Below, one piece after another: positions 31,774 to 42,245 of a stretch of 64,000 nt of DNA (the first letter of the stretch is position 1; each line of letters opens with the position of its first letter). A program made the position numbers and the translations under genes. The stretch is taken from NCBI GenBank assembly GCA_031216915.1, contig CM062289.1, positions 65,665,741 to 65,729,740 on the forward strand. Reading direction: 5' to 3'. The notes beneath the pieces were generated by a model. That model was not told the DNA's origin and did not search any database. It saw only the letters and a program-made list of their open reading frames with translations. The DNA comes from Pictodentalium vernedei (lineage: Eukaryota > Mollusca > Scaphopoda > Dentaliida > Dentaliidae).

Positions 31774-32143
31774 GGGAGCGCGGTGGCTCAGTAGGTAGAG
31801 GTGCAGGCTGCAAGCCGAGAGGTCCTCGGTTCGAATCCCACCTGCGGTAACCGCATTGTGTCCTTGGGCAAGACACTTCATCTCCATTGCCCACATGGGG
31901 GCACGATGATGCCATGTACTAAGGCATACTGCACGTCGATGATACGCATGTCTTCAACCAATCTAACCCTGCCTGTGCTGCAGTGCGGAGTTACGATGTT
32001 GGGGAGCTGGCAGCTGCTCGTCGTTGCTCGGTGGTTCTCTCCGGGTACTCCGGCTTCCTCCACCCGTAAAAACTGTCACGGTCATGATTAGCCATTGTGC
32101 ATAAATATGTGACCTTAAACATCAATAAATATAAATATACATA
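31774..32143 (+). mobile_element. tRNA-derived SINE (S5), the best preserved
   Basis: A box GGTGGCTCAGTAGGTAGAGG, B box CGGTTCGAATCCC, body TGTGTCCTTGGGCAAGACAC, CTCCACCCGTAAAAACTGTC, tail GTGACCTTAAACATCAATAA. Target duplications TACCCATCATGTT (31761-31773) and TACCCATCGTGTT (32144-32156). The head is tRNA-like in layout; I cannot name the parental tRNA. Confidence 0.93.
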
Positions 32144-32159
32144 TACCCATCGTGTTTTA

Positions 32160-32660
32160 AACATACATCTTTTTTATCAATTGTGATTTCCTTTGCAGAA
32201 CTGGAACTTGTCACTCGTTCCACATTTATAATGACAAATATATTTATTATAATAATTTTATAATGACAAATATATTTATTTCTACACTTAATTTTGAAAG
32301 CGTGATCCCCAAAGCCGGTGTCAAAATCACAGTTGAAGTTGGATGTAAATTTAGAGTTACAGAGACCTATATGAGCAACATTTACTCCATAAAATTTTTA
32401 TGGTCGGCATAATTTAGAGTCAGTCAGGTTACCCTAAACACAGGTATTAGTGGGGGAAGGGGCTAATTTTGCAACAGACTCGTGGCAAAAATAATTTTTC
32501 TCAAACTTAAAACTCTTGAGTTAATTTATGCAAATACATTGTGCTCAGGAAATCAGAGTATACTTCTTGTGTTTTGTTCTCAGAAAGTTTGAATAATTGC
32601 CAGTTGAAAATGTATCTGGCTGCAATTTAGTAGTAATTCACCATCCAGTATCCAGCTACA
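32160..32660. other. mosaic of small repeat fragments
   Basis: Contains a K-family end fragment (GGTTACCCTAAACACAGGTA, about 32425-32450) and an F-interior fragment (TTTAGTAGTAATTCACCATC, about 32575-32665). No gene. Confidence 0.5.
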
Positions 32661-32896
32661 ATAGTTCCGTCAGTTGAATAAATTACAGTTTCAAGCAATT
32701 CGTGACAGAGAGTGCTGCTATAAAAGATTGAATTTGATATGGATATCTCAACAAAGTGTCATTTTCTGTTTATTTTATAAATGGGTTGATTTAAAGTTCT
32801 TATTTTTTCTTATTTGTTTGATGCAAATGCATGAACTGCCAAATACATCTTCTATGCAAATGCAATGTATTGCATGATTGTACAATGAAAACCAAA

Positions 32897-33235
32897 AAAA
32901 AAAAAAAATAGAATAGTGTTGAAATGGCTAGTTAGCTAATCAACATTGTCTTGTGATGTGTCGAGAAATTATCTACAGTTAAAATTAGAAGTCCTATCAT
33001 GAACTGTGCGTTTATCTATGCTTAATTACGCGTAGGAATTGTGTGCAATTGCCATGTCGAATGGCATCCAAAGAACTGCAGGTTCTCCTGCTTAATCATA
33101 GCAAACACAGGCAATGCTTCTGCCAATGGACATCCAGGTTACCCGGAGGTCCATTGGCTGAAACATTGCTTGTGCACAGGCCATATGTACAGAATTTGAT
33201 AGTCTTACTATGGTCATAATGCGTAGATTAACTCT
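32897..33235 (+). repeat. dispersed duplication, copy 2 (partner 29690-30039)
   Basis: Flank AATAGTGTTGAAATGGCTAG, then TTGTCTTGTGATGTGTCGAG, and MITE C7 correspond to copy 1 over about 340 bp. Confidence 0.7.
32976..33232 (+). mobile_element. C-family MITE (C7), 3' truncated
   Basis: Left end CAGTTAAAATTAGAAGTCCT after TA; hairpin around GGACATCCAGGTTACCCGG. It breaks off after GCGTAGATTAA, the same region where C5 is interrupted, and continues as P10. Confidence 0.8.
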
Positions 33236-33612
33236 TTCAATGTCATGAATTTGAAAACCGCTCCTCTCTTTTGCACATGTTATAACAAAAGTTGCCCACA
33301 TATTTTTCACCCGAGTTACAGTCCTTACTTTGTCAATTTTTTGTGATTTTTTTTCCGTCTACAGCAATATCTCAGCAGTGAGTGGATGGATTTCAATGAA
33401 ATTTAGTATGAGGGATACTTGTGACAAGCCGCGCCTGCACATGTTATAAAAAAGCTGCCTGCATATTTTTCACCAGAGATAGGGTCCTTGCATTTCAGTG
33501 ACGTGCCAAATAATTTCCCATAGCTGGGGAAAATAATTTTATGAATCTGCTTGTTAACTAAGTCTACTATCGGGGAGCATCCATCAGTTTTACTGATTTT
33601 CTTGTTTGCTAT
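33236..33612 (+). repeat. tandem-repeat element P10, right part
   Basis: GCACATGTTATAACAAAAGT, ATATCTCAGCAGTGAGTGG and TTGTGACAAGCC units as at 31265-31500, ending at CTATCGGGGAGCATCCATC, AGTTTTACTGATTTTCTTG. The 5' CCCCG and 3' CGGGG stretches are complementary. Confidence 0.62.
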
Positions 33613-34118
33613 CTTTAAAAGATTGAGAAACTATTGTTAATTTTAATTACATGTAAATGTGGTACAGCTTTTATACATGATGACATCCAGTTCATTTAAG
33701 TTTTTTGTGAAATAAACTATTTCTATTTTAAGTACTTGCCAACACAATTATACTCATCAGAATGCATTGTGTACCTCAAACAAAAACATCCAGATGTCTT
33801 TACTATTTAATTCCGCTAACACTTTATTTATTATATATATATAAAATTTAAATATATGCTGCAATGAAATTCCCATTCTTTGTGAGATATTATCAGGGAA
33901 GTTAACTGTGAAATTGAGTTTCAAGATGGACAAACAATTTCATTGTTGTGAGATTGAAAAAATTTTTGGGGTAAATAATGTAAACTGAATTGATGATTTG
34001 ACACTGTCTGATGTTGTTGTTTTTTTCACAAATTGTTTTTTTTTATAATGGCCCAGCGTTACAGCAAGTGGATTACAAATAAAGTAAGATGGAGATGGAT
34101 TTTCCATCTGACTGTTTT
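33613..34118. other. unassigned AT-rich DNA
   Basis: No gene or family recognised. Confidence 0.4.
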
Positions 34119-34122
34119 TTAA

Positions 34123-34349
34123 CCCCTTACATAATGAACTGGCTGCATCCGTCCAAGTAATTTACAAATATATCGGGAGAAAAAACAAAAATTTTCAATT
34201 TTGTTTCACAAAACCATATATGACGCTCTTATTGGAATGAGCTTATTTCATTGAATGGTCATATGTTAAGGTTTTCTTGAAATTTTTTCTAAAATTTCGA
34301 AACAGTAATTAAAATAATAAATTTTGATGTTCTGTGCATTTGGAAAGAA
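34123..34349 (-). mobile_element. A-family MITE (A7), eroded
   Basis: TTAA at 34119 and 34350. CCCCTTACATAATGAACTGG at the left; the TCACAAAACCATATATGACG arm and ATAATAAATTTTGATGTTC remain. Many substitutions, so an old copy. Confidence 0.68.
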
Positions 34350-34414
34350 TTAACCCTTCAAATGCCTGATTTCTTGTATTGGAACAGGTGCCCCAACAAG
34401 TAATATTGAGTTAA

Positions 34415-34599
34415 CTCTTTCAGCAGAGAATTAAAAGTTAGAGCACTCTGACCATGATTTCTGGTCAAGTGTTGTCAGCCTACATGTATGCAGGCAGCCA
34501 AGGCTTCACCAGAAGCCATGTACTGCCAAGTTCCTTAACTTGCAGGTTGTTATATGGAATAAGTTTTGGTACCTTGTCCAGGCCTTTTAGCAGAAAGAG
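34415..34599. mobile_element. N-like TTAA element (N2)
   Basis: TTAA (34411) then CTCTTTCAGCAGAGAAT; right end TTTTAGCAGAAAGAG then TTAT. Internal GGTCAAGTGTTGTCAGCCT arm as in N1. Confidence 0.62.
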
Positions 34600-34899
34600 T
34601 TATGAACTGAGAGTACTTGTTACCTTTTAGCCTGGTCACTACTGGGTACAACATATCTGGCCAACTGTTTTGGGGCTTTGCTCTCAGATTGTGAATATCC
34701 CTTGGGAGAAAACTCTACCATTGCATTGCATGTGCTTCAGCAGTAATCCATATTTACTTTTCAGCATTTTTTTTTTAGCACCCAACCAGTTAATTTGATT
34801 TCTATAGGATAAAGCACCATGTAACATTTGAGTTTGATCAGCCAAATAGTATGAAACATCAGAAGTAATTTTTTTCCCAAGTGAACATATGCAACATTA

Positions 34900-35988
34900 C
34901 AGTTGAAACTTAGAAGACCTGCGACTGTATTGTGCACTATTTTGAAGTAATAGCATGTTTATCCCTGTCAAACTGCACCATTAGCATAACTCAATTCAGG
35001 CCTGGCATTCTTTAGGAGTGCAGGAGTGCTGCACGCCTACTTCACGCCTAGAAAAAATTGAGGAGGGCAATTTTTTGCACCCCTTGATTTTCAGGAATGC
35101 CAAACCTGTTCTGGGCTGCCTTTAAAATCTATTATCACTTCGTCCCCTGAGTTCCAATGTGTTCTCTGTGCCTACTGGCACAGAGAACACATTGGAACTC
35201 AGGGGACCATTTGTCAATATTGCATGGATTCGAAATATTTCACGACCCATTCTGTGACGCATTTCGATAGATTTTGAGCGTAGAAGACAGTCACATAAAA
35301 ATTGAATGCAACATTTTGAATAATGAGAAGATATGTGTGCCAATTTTCCACTGTGTAGATGAATGTAGTACAATTTTTCAGTCACAATTTTAATACCTTG
35401 AAGTGAATATAACCAAAATAGCATCCAAGTTTTTGCATTGAAAATTTCAGGTGAAATTGCACTCCCAAGCAATCTGAGGAGGGCAACTGTTTTGCACTCC
35501 TTGATTTTCTAGATTGCCAGGCCTGTCAATTCATGTAGAAAAACAGTGTTCACAACTCTGTACAATTTTATAGCAGTAAAGAGAGATCATTTACATTATT
35601 CCTAACCTCTTCTGGGATACATGTACATGTAATGACGTAAATAGATATTAAAATTCAACTGCATATATGGTGGTCCATCTGATGGAAGTTTGCAAGTGTT
35701 TGTTGTGTTTCGTCCTCAGAAATTGTAAATAATTACGAAGTGAAAAATCTATCCCACAGCGATTTACTACTAATTTACCCTCCACATACTGTAGTCTCAA
35801 CATTTTCTTTACGTTTTATCAGGTCAGTTCGTGATTTCACTAGCGACCTCGCTAATAGCACATAAGATTTTGTAGTGCACAACGCAAATGCTCGTGTGTA
35901 TTTCAGTAATCATTCTTCTGCAGTAAGGAGCACATTAACTAACAAGCATTTTCTGCTCTAATTGTGACAGGACTTCTAGTTTCAACTG
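34900..35988 (+). mobile_element. F-family TIR element (F2), split by G1
   Basis: Left CAGTTGAAACTTAGAAGACC, right CAGGACTTCTAGTTTCAACTG, TA on both sides; about 560 bp without the nested G1. The only F copy here with both ends. Its right TA is also the left TA of C8, so two TA-targeting MITEs stand head to tail. Confidence 0.84.
34997..35525 (+). mobile_element. G-family TIR element (G1), nested in F2
   Basis: Ends CAGGCCTGGCATTCTTTAGG and CTAGATTGCCAGGCCTG. The 6-bp repeat TCAATT flanks it (7 bp if the ends are shifted by one base). Central hairpin GTCCCCTGAGTTCCAATGTG / CACATTGGAACTCAGGGGAC around TTCTCTGTGCC. 529 bp, no coding frame. The superfamily is unclear: hAT-like ends, but not an 8-bp duplication. 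Confidence 0.82.
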
Positions 35989-35990
35989 TA

Positions 35991-36295
35991 CAGTTAAAAC
36001 TAGAAGTCCTGTAACAAACTCTGCGCTTATCTAGGCTTAATTATGCGTAGGAGTTGCACGCAATTGCTATATTGAATGGCATCCAAAGCACGGCAGGTTC
36101 TCCTGGTTACTCATAACAAACACAGGCAATGTTTCTGCCAATGGTAACCCGGAGGTCCATTGGCTGAAACATTGCTTGTACACAGGCCATATGTACAGAA
36201 TTTGCTAGCCTTACTATGGTCAAAAAGCGTAGATTAACGCGCAGATCGACATGCTATTTGTGCACATGTCATGACAGGACTTCTAGTTTTAACTG
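35991..36295 (+). mobile_element. C-family MITE (C8)
   Basis: TIRs CAGTTAAAACTAGAAGTCCTG and CAGGACTTCTAGTTTTAACTG with TA on both sides. Part of the left hairpin arm (GGACCTCCGG) is missing, so the centre is no longer symmetrical. Confidence 0.84.
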
Positions 36296-36297
36296 TA

Positions 36298-36588
36298 GTT
36301 TAAAACTCCCAAAGTACATGTACATGTACCTGTACAAAGATCATTCCTGTGTATTGCAATGTCACTTGTTTCTTCAGTTGAATAAGCACTGGATACATGT
36401 GTATTCTAAGCTGTATCAATGAAGAAATGAAAAGTAAATTGAAATGGCAATGGATAGAAGAAAAATGATTTGAATGAGTTTTTTTGTAGGCATATGCAAG
36501 GAGATCTTATTTTATTTTCTGGCTTTTTCAGCTTCCTTCAGTAGCATCCTTGTATTATATGTATGGGACTATAGAAATCAGCAGTGTC
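36298..36588. other. unassigned DNA
   Basis: Contains a CATGTACATGTAC run near 36315. No gene. Confidence 0.4.
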
Positions 36589-36589
36589 T

Positions 36590-36935
36590 GGTCGTCCGTG
36601 TGTCCATCTGTGCTTCCATCCCACTCGGTGTCCCCATGATAACTCCAGTTTGGATCATTTGATTGGAACGAATTTTAGTATTTGACCTTCTTAGCCCAAA
36701 CCACAGGTCAAGTTCGAATATGGGTTCGGCCAGATTATTTTTTTAGACTTATGCCCCTTTTTTGACTTAGAAATTTCCATATTTGCTATGTCCGGATGAT
36801 AACTCCAGTTAGGATTATTTGATCGGAGAGAATTTTAGTATGTGACTTTCTGGGGTAAAAATACAGGTCAAGTTCGAATATGGGTTTGGACCAATCATTT
36901 TTACTTGAGTTATGCCCCTTTTTCGACTTGTTTTT
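36590..36935 (+). repeat. tandem repeat P5a, unit ~185 bp, two copies
   Basis: Leader GTCGTCCGTGTGTCCATC, then two units with ATGATAACTCCAGTTTGGAT, AGAATTTTAGTATGTGAC, CAGGTCAAGTTCGAATATGG and TTATGCCCCTTTTT. Confidence 0.68.
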
Positions 36936-37009
36936 TGGGGGGACATGTGGTCGAGCGGCCTTTTATTTTGCAGATGTCAGTCTGTTTATTTTCAGGCTTG
37001 GTTGCGATC

Positions 37010-38543
37010 TGTCATTCGTCCGTATGTCGTCTGTCCATAATTCCTTTAGCTCATCTTACAGGCCGCAACTCTCACCCAATCATTTTCAAATTTCATATGA
37101 AATGTGGCTTTGGGTCAATGTTCAGATGGGAGCTATCAAATTTTTCTGTTTTTCGTTGAAAAACATGGTCGCCGTCAGCCATCTTTTATTTGGCATATAA
37201 ATTGTCAACAATTCCATTGACACACCCTACAGGTCACATTTCTCACCTGATCTTTTTAAAATTTCATATGTAGCTTTGGTGTGATGTCTAGATGGGAGCT
37301 ATTGAATTTTTCGAAAATTCGTTGAAAACATGGCTGCCAGTGCCCATCTTAGATTTGGCAAATAAATTGTCAACAATTCCATTGGCAAACCCTACAGGTC
37401 ACATCTCTCAACCGATTTTTTTTAAATTTCATTTGTAGCTTTGGTGTGATGTCTAGATGGGAGCTATTAAATTCTACTGAATTTCGTTGAAAAACATGGC
37501 CGCCAGCAGCCATCATGTATTTGGCATATAAATTGTCAACAATTCCATTGGCACACCCTCCAGGCTGCATTTCTCACCTCATTTTTAAAAAATTTCATAT
37601 GTAGCTTAAATTTGATGTGATGTCTAGATGGAAGCTATCAAGTTTTTCTAAAATTCGTTGAAAAACATGGCTGCCAGCAGTCATCATGGATTTGGCTCAT
37701 AAATTGTCAACAGTTCCATTGGCAAACCCGACAGGCTGTATCTCCAGATCAGTTCCAAATTTCATATGTTACTTTGGTATAATGTCCAGATGGGAGCTAT
37801 TGTATTTTTCCGAATTTTAAAACATGGCCACCAACGGCCATCTTAGATTTAACAAAGAAATTGTCAACAATTCCATTGGCACACCCTACAGGCCACATCT
37901 CTCACTGATCTCGTTCAAATTTCATATGTAGCTTTCGTATAATGTCCAGATGGGAGCTATTGAATTTTTCGAAATTTCGTTGAAAAACATGGCTACTGGC
38001 AGCCATCTTGGATTTGGCACTATTAAATTGTCAACAATTCTACTAGCACATCATACAGGCCACATTTCTCACCCAATCTTTTTCAGATTTAGTATGTAGC
38101 TTTGATGTCGTATCTAGATGGGAGCTATTGAATTTTTCTGAATTTTATTGAAAAACATGGCCACCAGTAGCCATCTCGGATTTGTCATATAAATTGTCAC
38201 CAATTCCATGAGCACACCTCACATCAGTCACCCGATTTTGTTCAAATTTCATATGTAACTTTGTTGTGATGTCTACATGGGAGCTATCAATTTTTCTGAA
38301 TTTTGTTCAAAAATATTGACGCCTTCGGCCATCTTGGATTTAGTATAGAAAGTCAGCAATTCCATTAGTACACTCTGCAGGTTGCATGTCTCACCCGATC
38401 TTTTTCAGATTTTATATGTAGCTTTGGTGTTTTGTCTTTTCTGTAGAAACTTGATTAAATGACTTGACATTACTGGAGCTTTCTATTTAGTTCAGTCCCT
38501 TCACGGTTAAGTTGAGCTGCAGTTTCATTGACACTTTTATTTT
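37010..38543 (+). repeat. tandem-repeat element P5b (pearl/HINE-like), unit ~165-180 bp
   Basis: Leader GTCATTCGTCCGTATGTCG, then about eight or nine units marked by GATGGGAGCTATTGAATTTT, GTTGAAAAACATGGCCGCC, AAATTGTCAACAATTCCATT and CACACCCTACAGGCC. 3' end GTTAAGTTGAGCTGCAGTTT, CATTGACACTTTTATTTTT matches the P1/P3/P4 end. The phrase GATGGGAGCTAT is also in P1. Confidence 0.8.
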
Positions 38544-38707
38544 TCAATTCCTTCACTTTTTTCTGAATTTAACAACATTACAAGATCATGCCATGACAGC
38601 AATCTAATGCATTTTTCGGTATTTGGTGAAAGAAATATGTTATACCATAAAGAAGTCACCGTAAGAAATAGATAAACTGGTTCATTATTTTACTCCTCTG
38701 TAGAGTA

Positions 38708-38944
38708 CAGTACAGTCACCATGAACTGGTGGAAATCCACGTATAGGCAGTGATGTCGACCCGTGTGGTTACCAGATAATAAAAATCATAATCATCAAAA
38801 TTTTAATTAATGAAGCACTGGGTTGTACCCGGTGCTTCATTAATTAAATCTTTCATGATTATTCTCATAATTAATCTAATATTATTGCATCCGTGAAAAT
38901 ATTGCCCACTCGTGGAAAGTGACCAGTCTACAGCGGCCCTACTG
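38708..38944 (+). mobile_element. E-family MITE (E4)
   Basis: TA on both sides. TIRs CAGTACAGTCACCATGAACTG and CTACAGCGGCCCTACTG. Perfect hairpin TTAATTAATGAAGCACTGGG / CCGGTGCTTCATTAATTAA. Confidence 0.85.
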
Positions 38945-39006
38945 TACCCTATTGAGTTGATAAGTATCACATGTATATATCTTGAATGTCACTTTTCTAG
39001 TGGCTG

Positions 39007-39165
39007 CAGTTAAAACTGGTAGTCCTATCACAATTAGAACATGCTCGTTAATTAATGTGCTGTTTAGCTCAGAAAAATAAAGTAATCTGACTGAAATACA
39101 TGGGAATTGTTATACAGTGCATCACAAAAAATAAACCATTGTGCTATAAGCCGAACTGATCTTTG
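39007..39165 (-). mobile_element. F-family fragment (F5)
   Basis: CAGTTAAAACTGGTAGTCCT, ATCACAATTAGAACATGCTC, GTTAATTAATGTGC match the right end of F2 in reverse. Truncated before D3. Confidence 0.6.
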
Positions 39166-39193
39166 CCTTCATGCAGTCAAATTTCAGTATCTA

Positions 39194-39450
39194 CAGTACA
39201 TGGAGAGTGGATTGTAACTAAATCACCCACGGAGTGGAGATATCACCCAAGCTATAACTTTCAAATTTTGTACATATCGACAAAAAACACAAGCAATGTT
39301 TCAGCCAATGGACCTCCGGGTTTAACCCGGAGGTCCATTGGCTGAAACTTTGCTGGTGCTGGTTATGCTTTGCAAGAAATTTGCAATTATTGCTTAGGTG
39401 AAATCTCCACTCTGCGGGTGATTTAGTGATAATACACTCTCCACGTACTG
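39194..39450 (+). mobile_element. D-family MITE (D3)
   Basis: 257 bp, TA on both sides, TIRs CAGTACATGGAGAGTGGATT and ACACTCTCCACGTACTG. The GCCAATGGACCTCCGGGTTT / AACCCGGAGGTCCATTGGC hairpin is perfect; this is the best D copy. Confidence 0.9.
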
Positions 39451-39498
39451 TATATAACCATGTTATTACTTCCAATTAAGTAAAAGTATTGAATGAGT

Positions 39499-39631
39499 TA
39501 TACAATGATAGAGTGCTAGATTAATGTTGGAGCCAGAAATTGTTGCTTTATTATATCTTGTTACAGCTGATTGGAGAGTGTCAATAAGCACCCTCCAATT
39601 AACCGTAATAAGACAAACTTATATTTACCAG
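39499..39631 (+). mobile_element. M-family fragment (M4)
   Basis: GATAGAGTGCTAGA at the left; TTGGAGAGTGTCAATAAGC / CACCCTCCAATTAAC palindrome; ATTTACCAG before TTAA (39632) at the right. Shortened relative to M1. Confidence 0.65.
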
Positions 39632-39713
39632 TTAATGATTTCTGATTGCCAGTATAGAATCACACAGAGAGTCTGGTATTTCTGCAGAAATTGTCTTACA
39701 CTGCCAAGCTAAT

Positions 39714-40323
39714 AGTGCAATTTGATAGGGATAATGGCCTGGTAACTCAGCATGCTATAACTTCAAAATAGTGAACAATACACAGGCCTGGCATTCTTTA
39801 GGAGTGCAGTAGTGCTGCATGCCTAGAAAAAATTGAGGGCAATTTTTTGCACCCCTTGATTTTCTGGAATGCCAGACCTGTTTGGGACTGCCTTTAAAAT
39901 TTATTATCATTTCGTCCCATGGGTTCCAATGTGTTCTCCGTGCCTACTGGTACAGAGAACACATTGGAATTCAGGGGACGATTTGTCAATGTTGCATTGA
40001 TTCACAATAATTCATGACCCATTCTGTGTTGCAGTTTGATACATTTTAAGTGAAAAATACAGTCACATTAGAACTGAATGCAACATTTTGAATAATGAGA
40101 AGATGTGTGTGCCAATTTTTCCAGGACGTAACTGAATGTAGTACAATTTTTCAGTCACAATATTAATATGTTGAAGTGACTATAACCAAAATAGCATACA
40201 AGTTTTTGCATTGAAACTGTCAGGTGCAATTGCACTCCCAAGCAATCTGAGGAGAGCAACTGTTTTGCACTCCTTGTTTTCTAGATTTCCTGCAATACAG
40301 TGACAGGCCTTCTAGTTTCAACT
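39714..40323 (-). mobile_element. F-family fragment (F4), split by G2
   Basis: The reverse of the F left end: GATAGGGATAATGGCC, GCTATAACTTCAAAATAGTG, then after G2 GTGACAGGCCTTCTAGTTTC AACTG. The rest of F is absent. Confidence 0.72.
39783..40292 (+). mobile_element. G-family TIR element (G2), nested in F4
   Basis: Left CAGGCCTGGCATTCTTTAGG; right end decayed (CTAGATTTCCTG). Flanked by CAATACA (39776-39782 and 40293-40299), a 7-bp duplication. Hairpin GGGTTCCAATGTGTTCTCC / GAGAACACATTGGAATTC. About 510 bp and clearly related to G1; both copies sit in F elements. Confidence 0.82.
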
Positions 40324-40427
40324 GAATGTCTTGCTGCTAGGGTGGGCATCAACCTCTATCTCTACTTTCTTAACAAATAAAAATTTTCGTACTTGACAAG
40401 AAAATTATCTGCAGGTCATCAACTGTA

Positions 40428-40745
40428 CTGTTAAAACTAGAAGTCCTGTCGCGAACTTTGCGCTTAATTATCTAGGCTTAATTGCGCGTAGGAATTGTAT
40501 GCAATTGCCATATCAAATGGCATCCAAAGCACGGCAAGTTCTCCTGGTTACTCATAGCAAACACAGGCAATGTTTCTGCCATTGGACATCTGAGTTACCC
40601 GGAGGTCCATTGGCTGATACATTGCTTGTGCACAGGCCATTTGTACAGAATTCAATAGTCTTACTGTGGCCATAATGCGTAGATTAACGCGCAGATCAAC
40701 GTGCTATTCGTGCACATTACGTGACAGGACTTCTACTTTTAACTG
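40428..40745 (+). mobile_element. C-family MITE (C9)
   Basis: Starts CTGTTAAAACTAGAAGTCC after TA, ends CTTCTACTTTTAACTG before TA. Hairpin slightly decayed on the left arm (GGACATCTGAGTTACC). Confidence 0.84.
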
Positions 40746-40749
40746 TAGA

Positions 40750-41525
40750 TATGCTTGCTGGGTGCTCAAGTTTTAATTGGTCAAGGAAGTAGAGGCAAAG
40801 CTTGTTGTCTATCCCTTGAGAAGTACCAATTAAATCATCAATCATGATCTATATAACTAGCCTGTTACATTGCATATTCCCTGAACAAATGTTTTGAGAA
40901 GCTTTACATGAAAACCATGTTGTGTCTATATCATGTGGCATCTAAATGGGAAGTGTTGTGAGTTGAATGGCATCTAGCTTAAAACTAGAAGTCCTGTCAC
41001 GAATGGCATCCAAAGCACGGAAGGTTCTCCTGGTTACTCAGAGCAAACACAGGCAAAGTTTCTGCCAATGGACCTCCAGATTACCCGGAGGTCCATTGGT
41101 TGAAACATTGCTTGTGCACAGGCCATATGTACAGAATTGGATAGCCTTACTATGGTCATAGCGCGTATATTAACACGTGGATTAACGTGCTATTTGTGCG
41201 CATTTCATGACAGGACTTCTAGTTTTAACTGTATCTGTGAAGTGTCCATGTGGAAAATAATGAGAGGGAAAAGGTCATCAGCTGTAGGGGTGCTTGCTGG
41301 GTGCTCAAGTTTTAATTGGTCAAGGAAGTAGAGGCAAAGCTTGTTGTCTATCCCTTGAGAAGTACCAATTAACTCATCAATCATGATCTACATAACAAGC
41401 CTGTTATGTAATTCCCTGAACAAATGTCTTGAGAAGCTTTACATGAAAACCATGTTGTGTCTATATCATGTGGCATCTAAATGGGAAGTGTTGTGAGTTG
41501 AATGGCATCTATCTATGAAGCTTTA
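40750..41525 (+). repeat. direct tandem duplication, one copy filled by C10
   Basis: TGCTTGCTGGGTGCTCAAG starts both 40750 and 41289. About 220 bp (GTTTTAATTGGTCAAGGAAG through GTTGAATGGCATCTA) is nearly identical in both. The first copy then holds MITE C10 at the TA of GCATCTA; the second continues without it (GCATCTATCTATGAAG). Confidence 0.82.
40977..41231 (+). mobile_element. C-family MITE (C10), short form
   Basis: Left end decayed (GCTTAAAACTAGAAGTCC), right end CTTCTAGTTTTAACTG before TA. About 255 bp because GTGCGCTTATC... through the CCATATCG region is missing. Hairpin GGACCTCCAGATTACCCGG. Confidence 0.83.
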
Positions 41526-41527
41526 AT

Positions 41528-41642
41528 TAGGATTAAGTGCCCTGCCCAAGGACACAACACAGTTACCCCTGGTGGGATCAAACCATAGAACTTTTGGTTT
41601 GAAATTCAGTACCATAGCCACTCAACCACTGTGCACCCTGTG
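41528..41642 (-). mobile_element. tRNA-SINE 5' fragment (S7)
   Basis: Minus strand: head remnant (complement of CCATAGCCACTCAACCACTG and GTGGGATCAAACC) and body start (complement of AAGTGCCCTGCCCAAGGAC). No tail or target duplication. Confidence 0.6.
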
Positions 41643-41644
41643 AA

Positions 41645-42240
41645 CATATGGGAGATAATGTGTAAGATCTCAGTGTATACATTTTTGGGCGAGGTGTGTT
41701 AACAACTGAGACCTATGTTTTGGTGACGATCAGTGTGTGTCCGGGCAGGTGGGCACAGGGACCAGCCTAGGGGGGAATTTTAGGGAGACTTCATATCTCC
41801 CTCCAGAAAAAAATAGGGAGACTGCAGAGTCAAGTAGGGAGACTTCATAGGCAAGTGGGGAAAGTTAAGAATATTTATGTACCACCCCCTGCCACCCCTT
41901 CATATTTTCAGCTTGTGGTCCTCCATTAACGCCTGATTAATCCAGGTCCAGTTGTTTATGATGCATCTATGCCAGGTTAAAAATCACTAAGTAATTATTG
42001 ACTGAAAATCCCCCACTGATACCCTCTCCTTAAGGACCCCTCCCCTCTTCTTTGTGCCAACCCCCCAGCTCCCTCCTGTGGTTGCCTTTCACCAAAGTCC
42101 AACTAAGCTAATAATTGCCTAAGTCTGAAAGTGTGAACACGACCAGATGTAAGAAGGTTGCTTGGAGGGTACTTTGTTAGTTAATAAACAAAATACATTC
42201 TGGGGTCGAGTATTTTGTAAAATAAATTTAATTCCGCATC
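41645..42240. other. unassigned DNA
   Basis: Purine-rich around 41760-41850 with repeated AGGGAGACTTCATA. No gene found. Confidence 0.4.
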
Positions 42241-42245
42241 ATTTT

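Noticed and set aside
31774-31850. Functional tRNA gene
   Set aside because: A and B boxes are present, but the sequence continues into a SINE body with tail and target duplications and does not form a standard acceptor stem.
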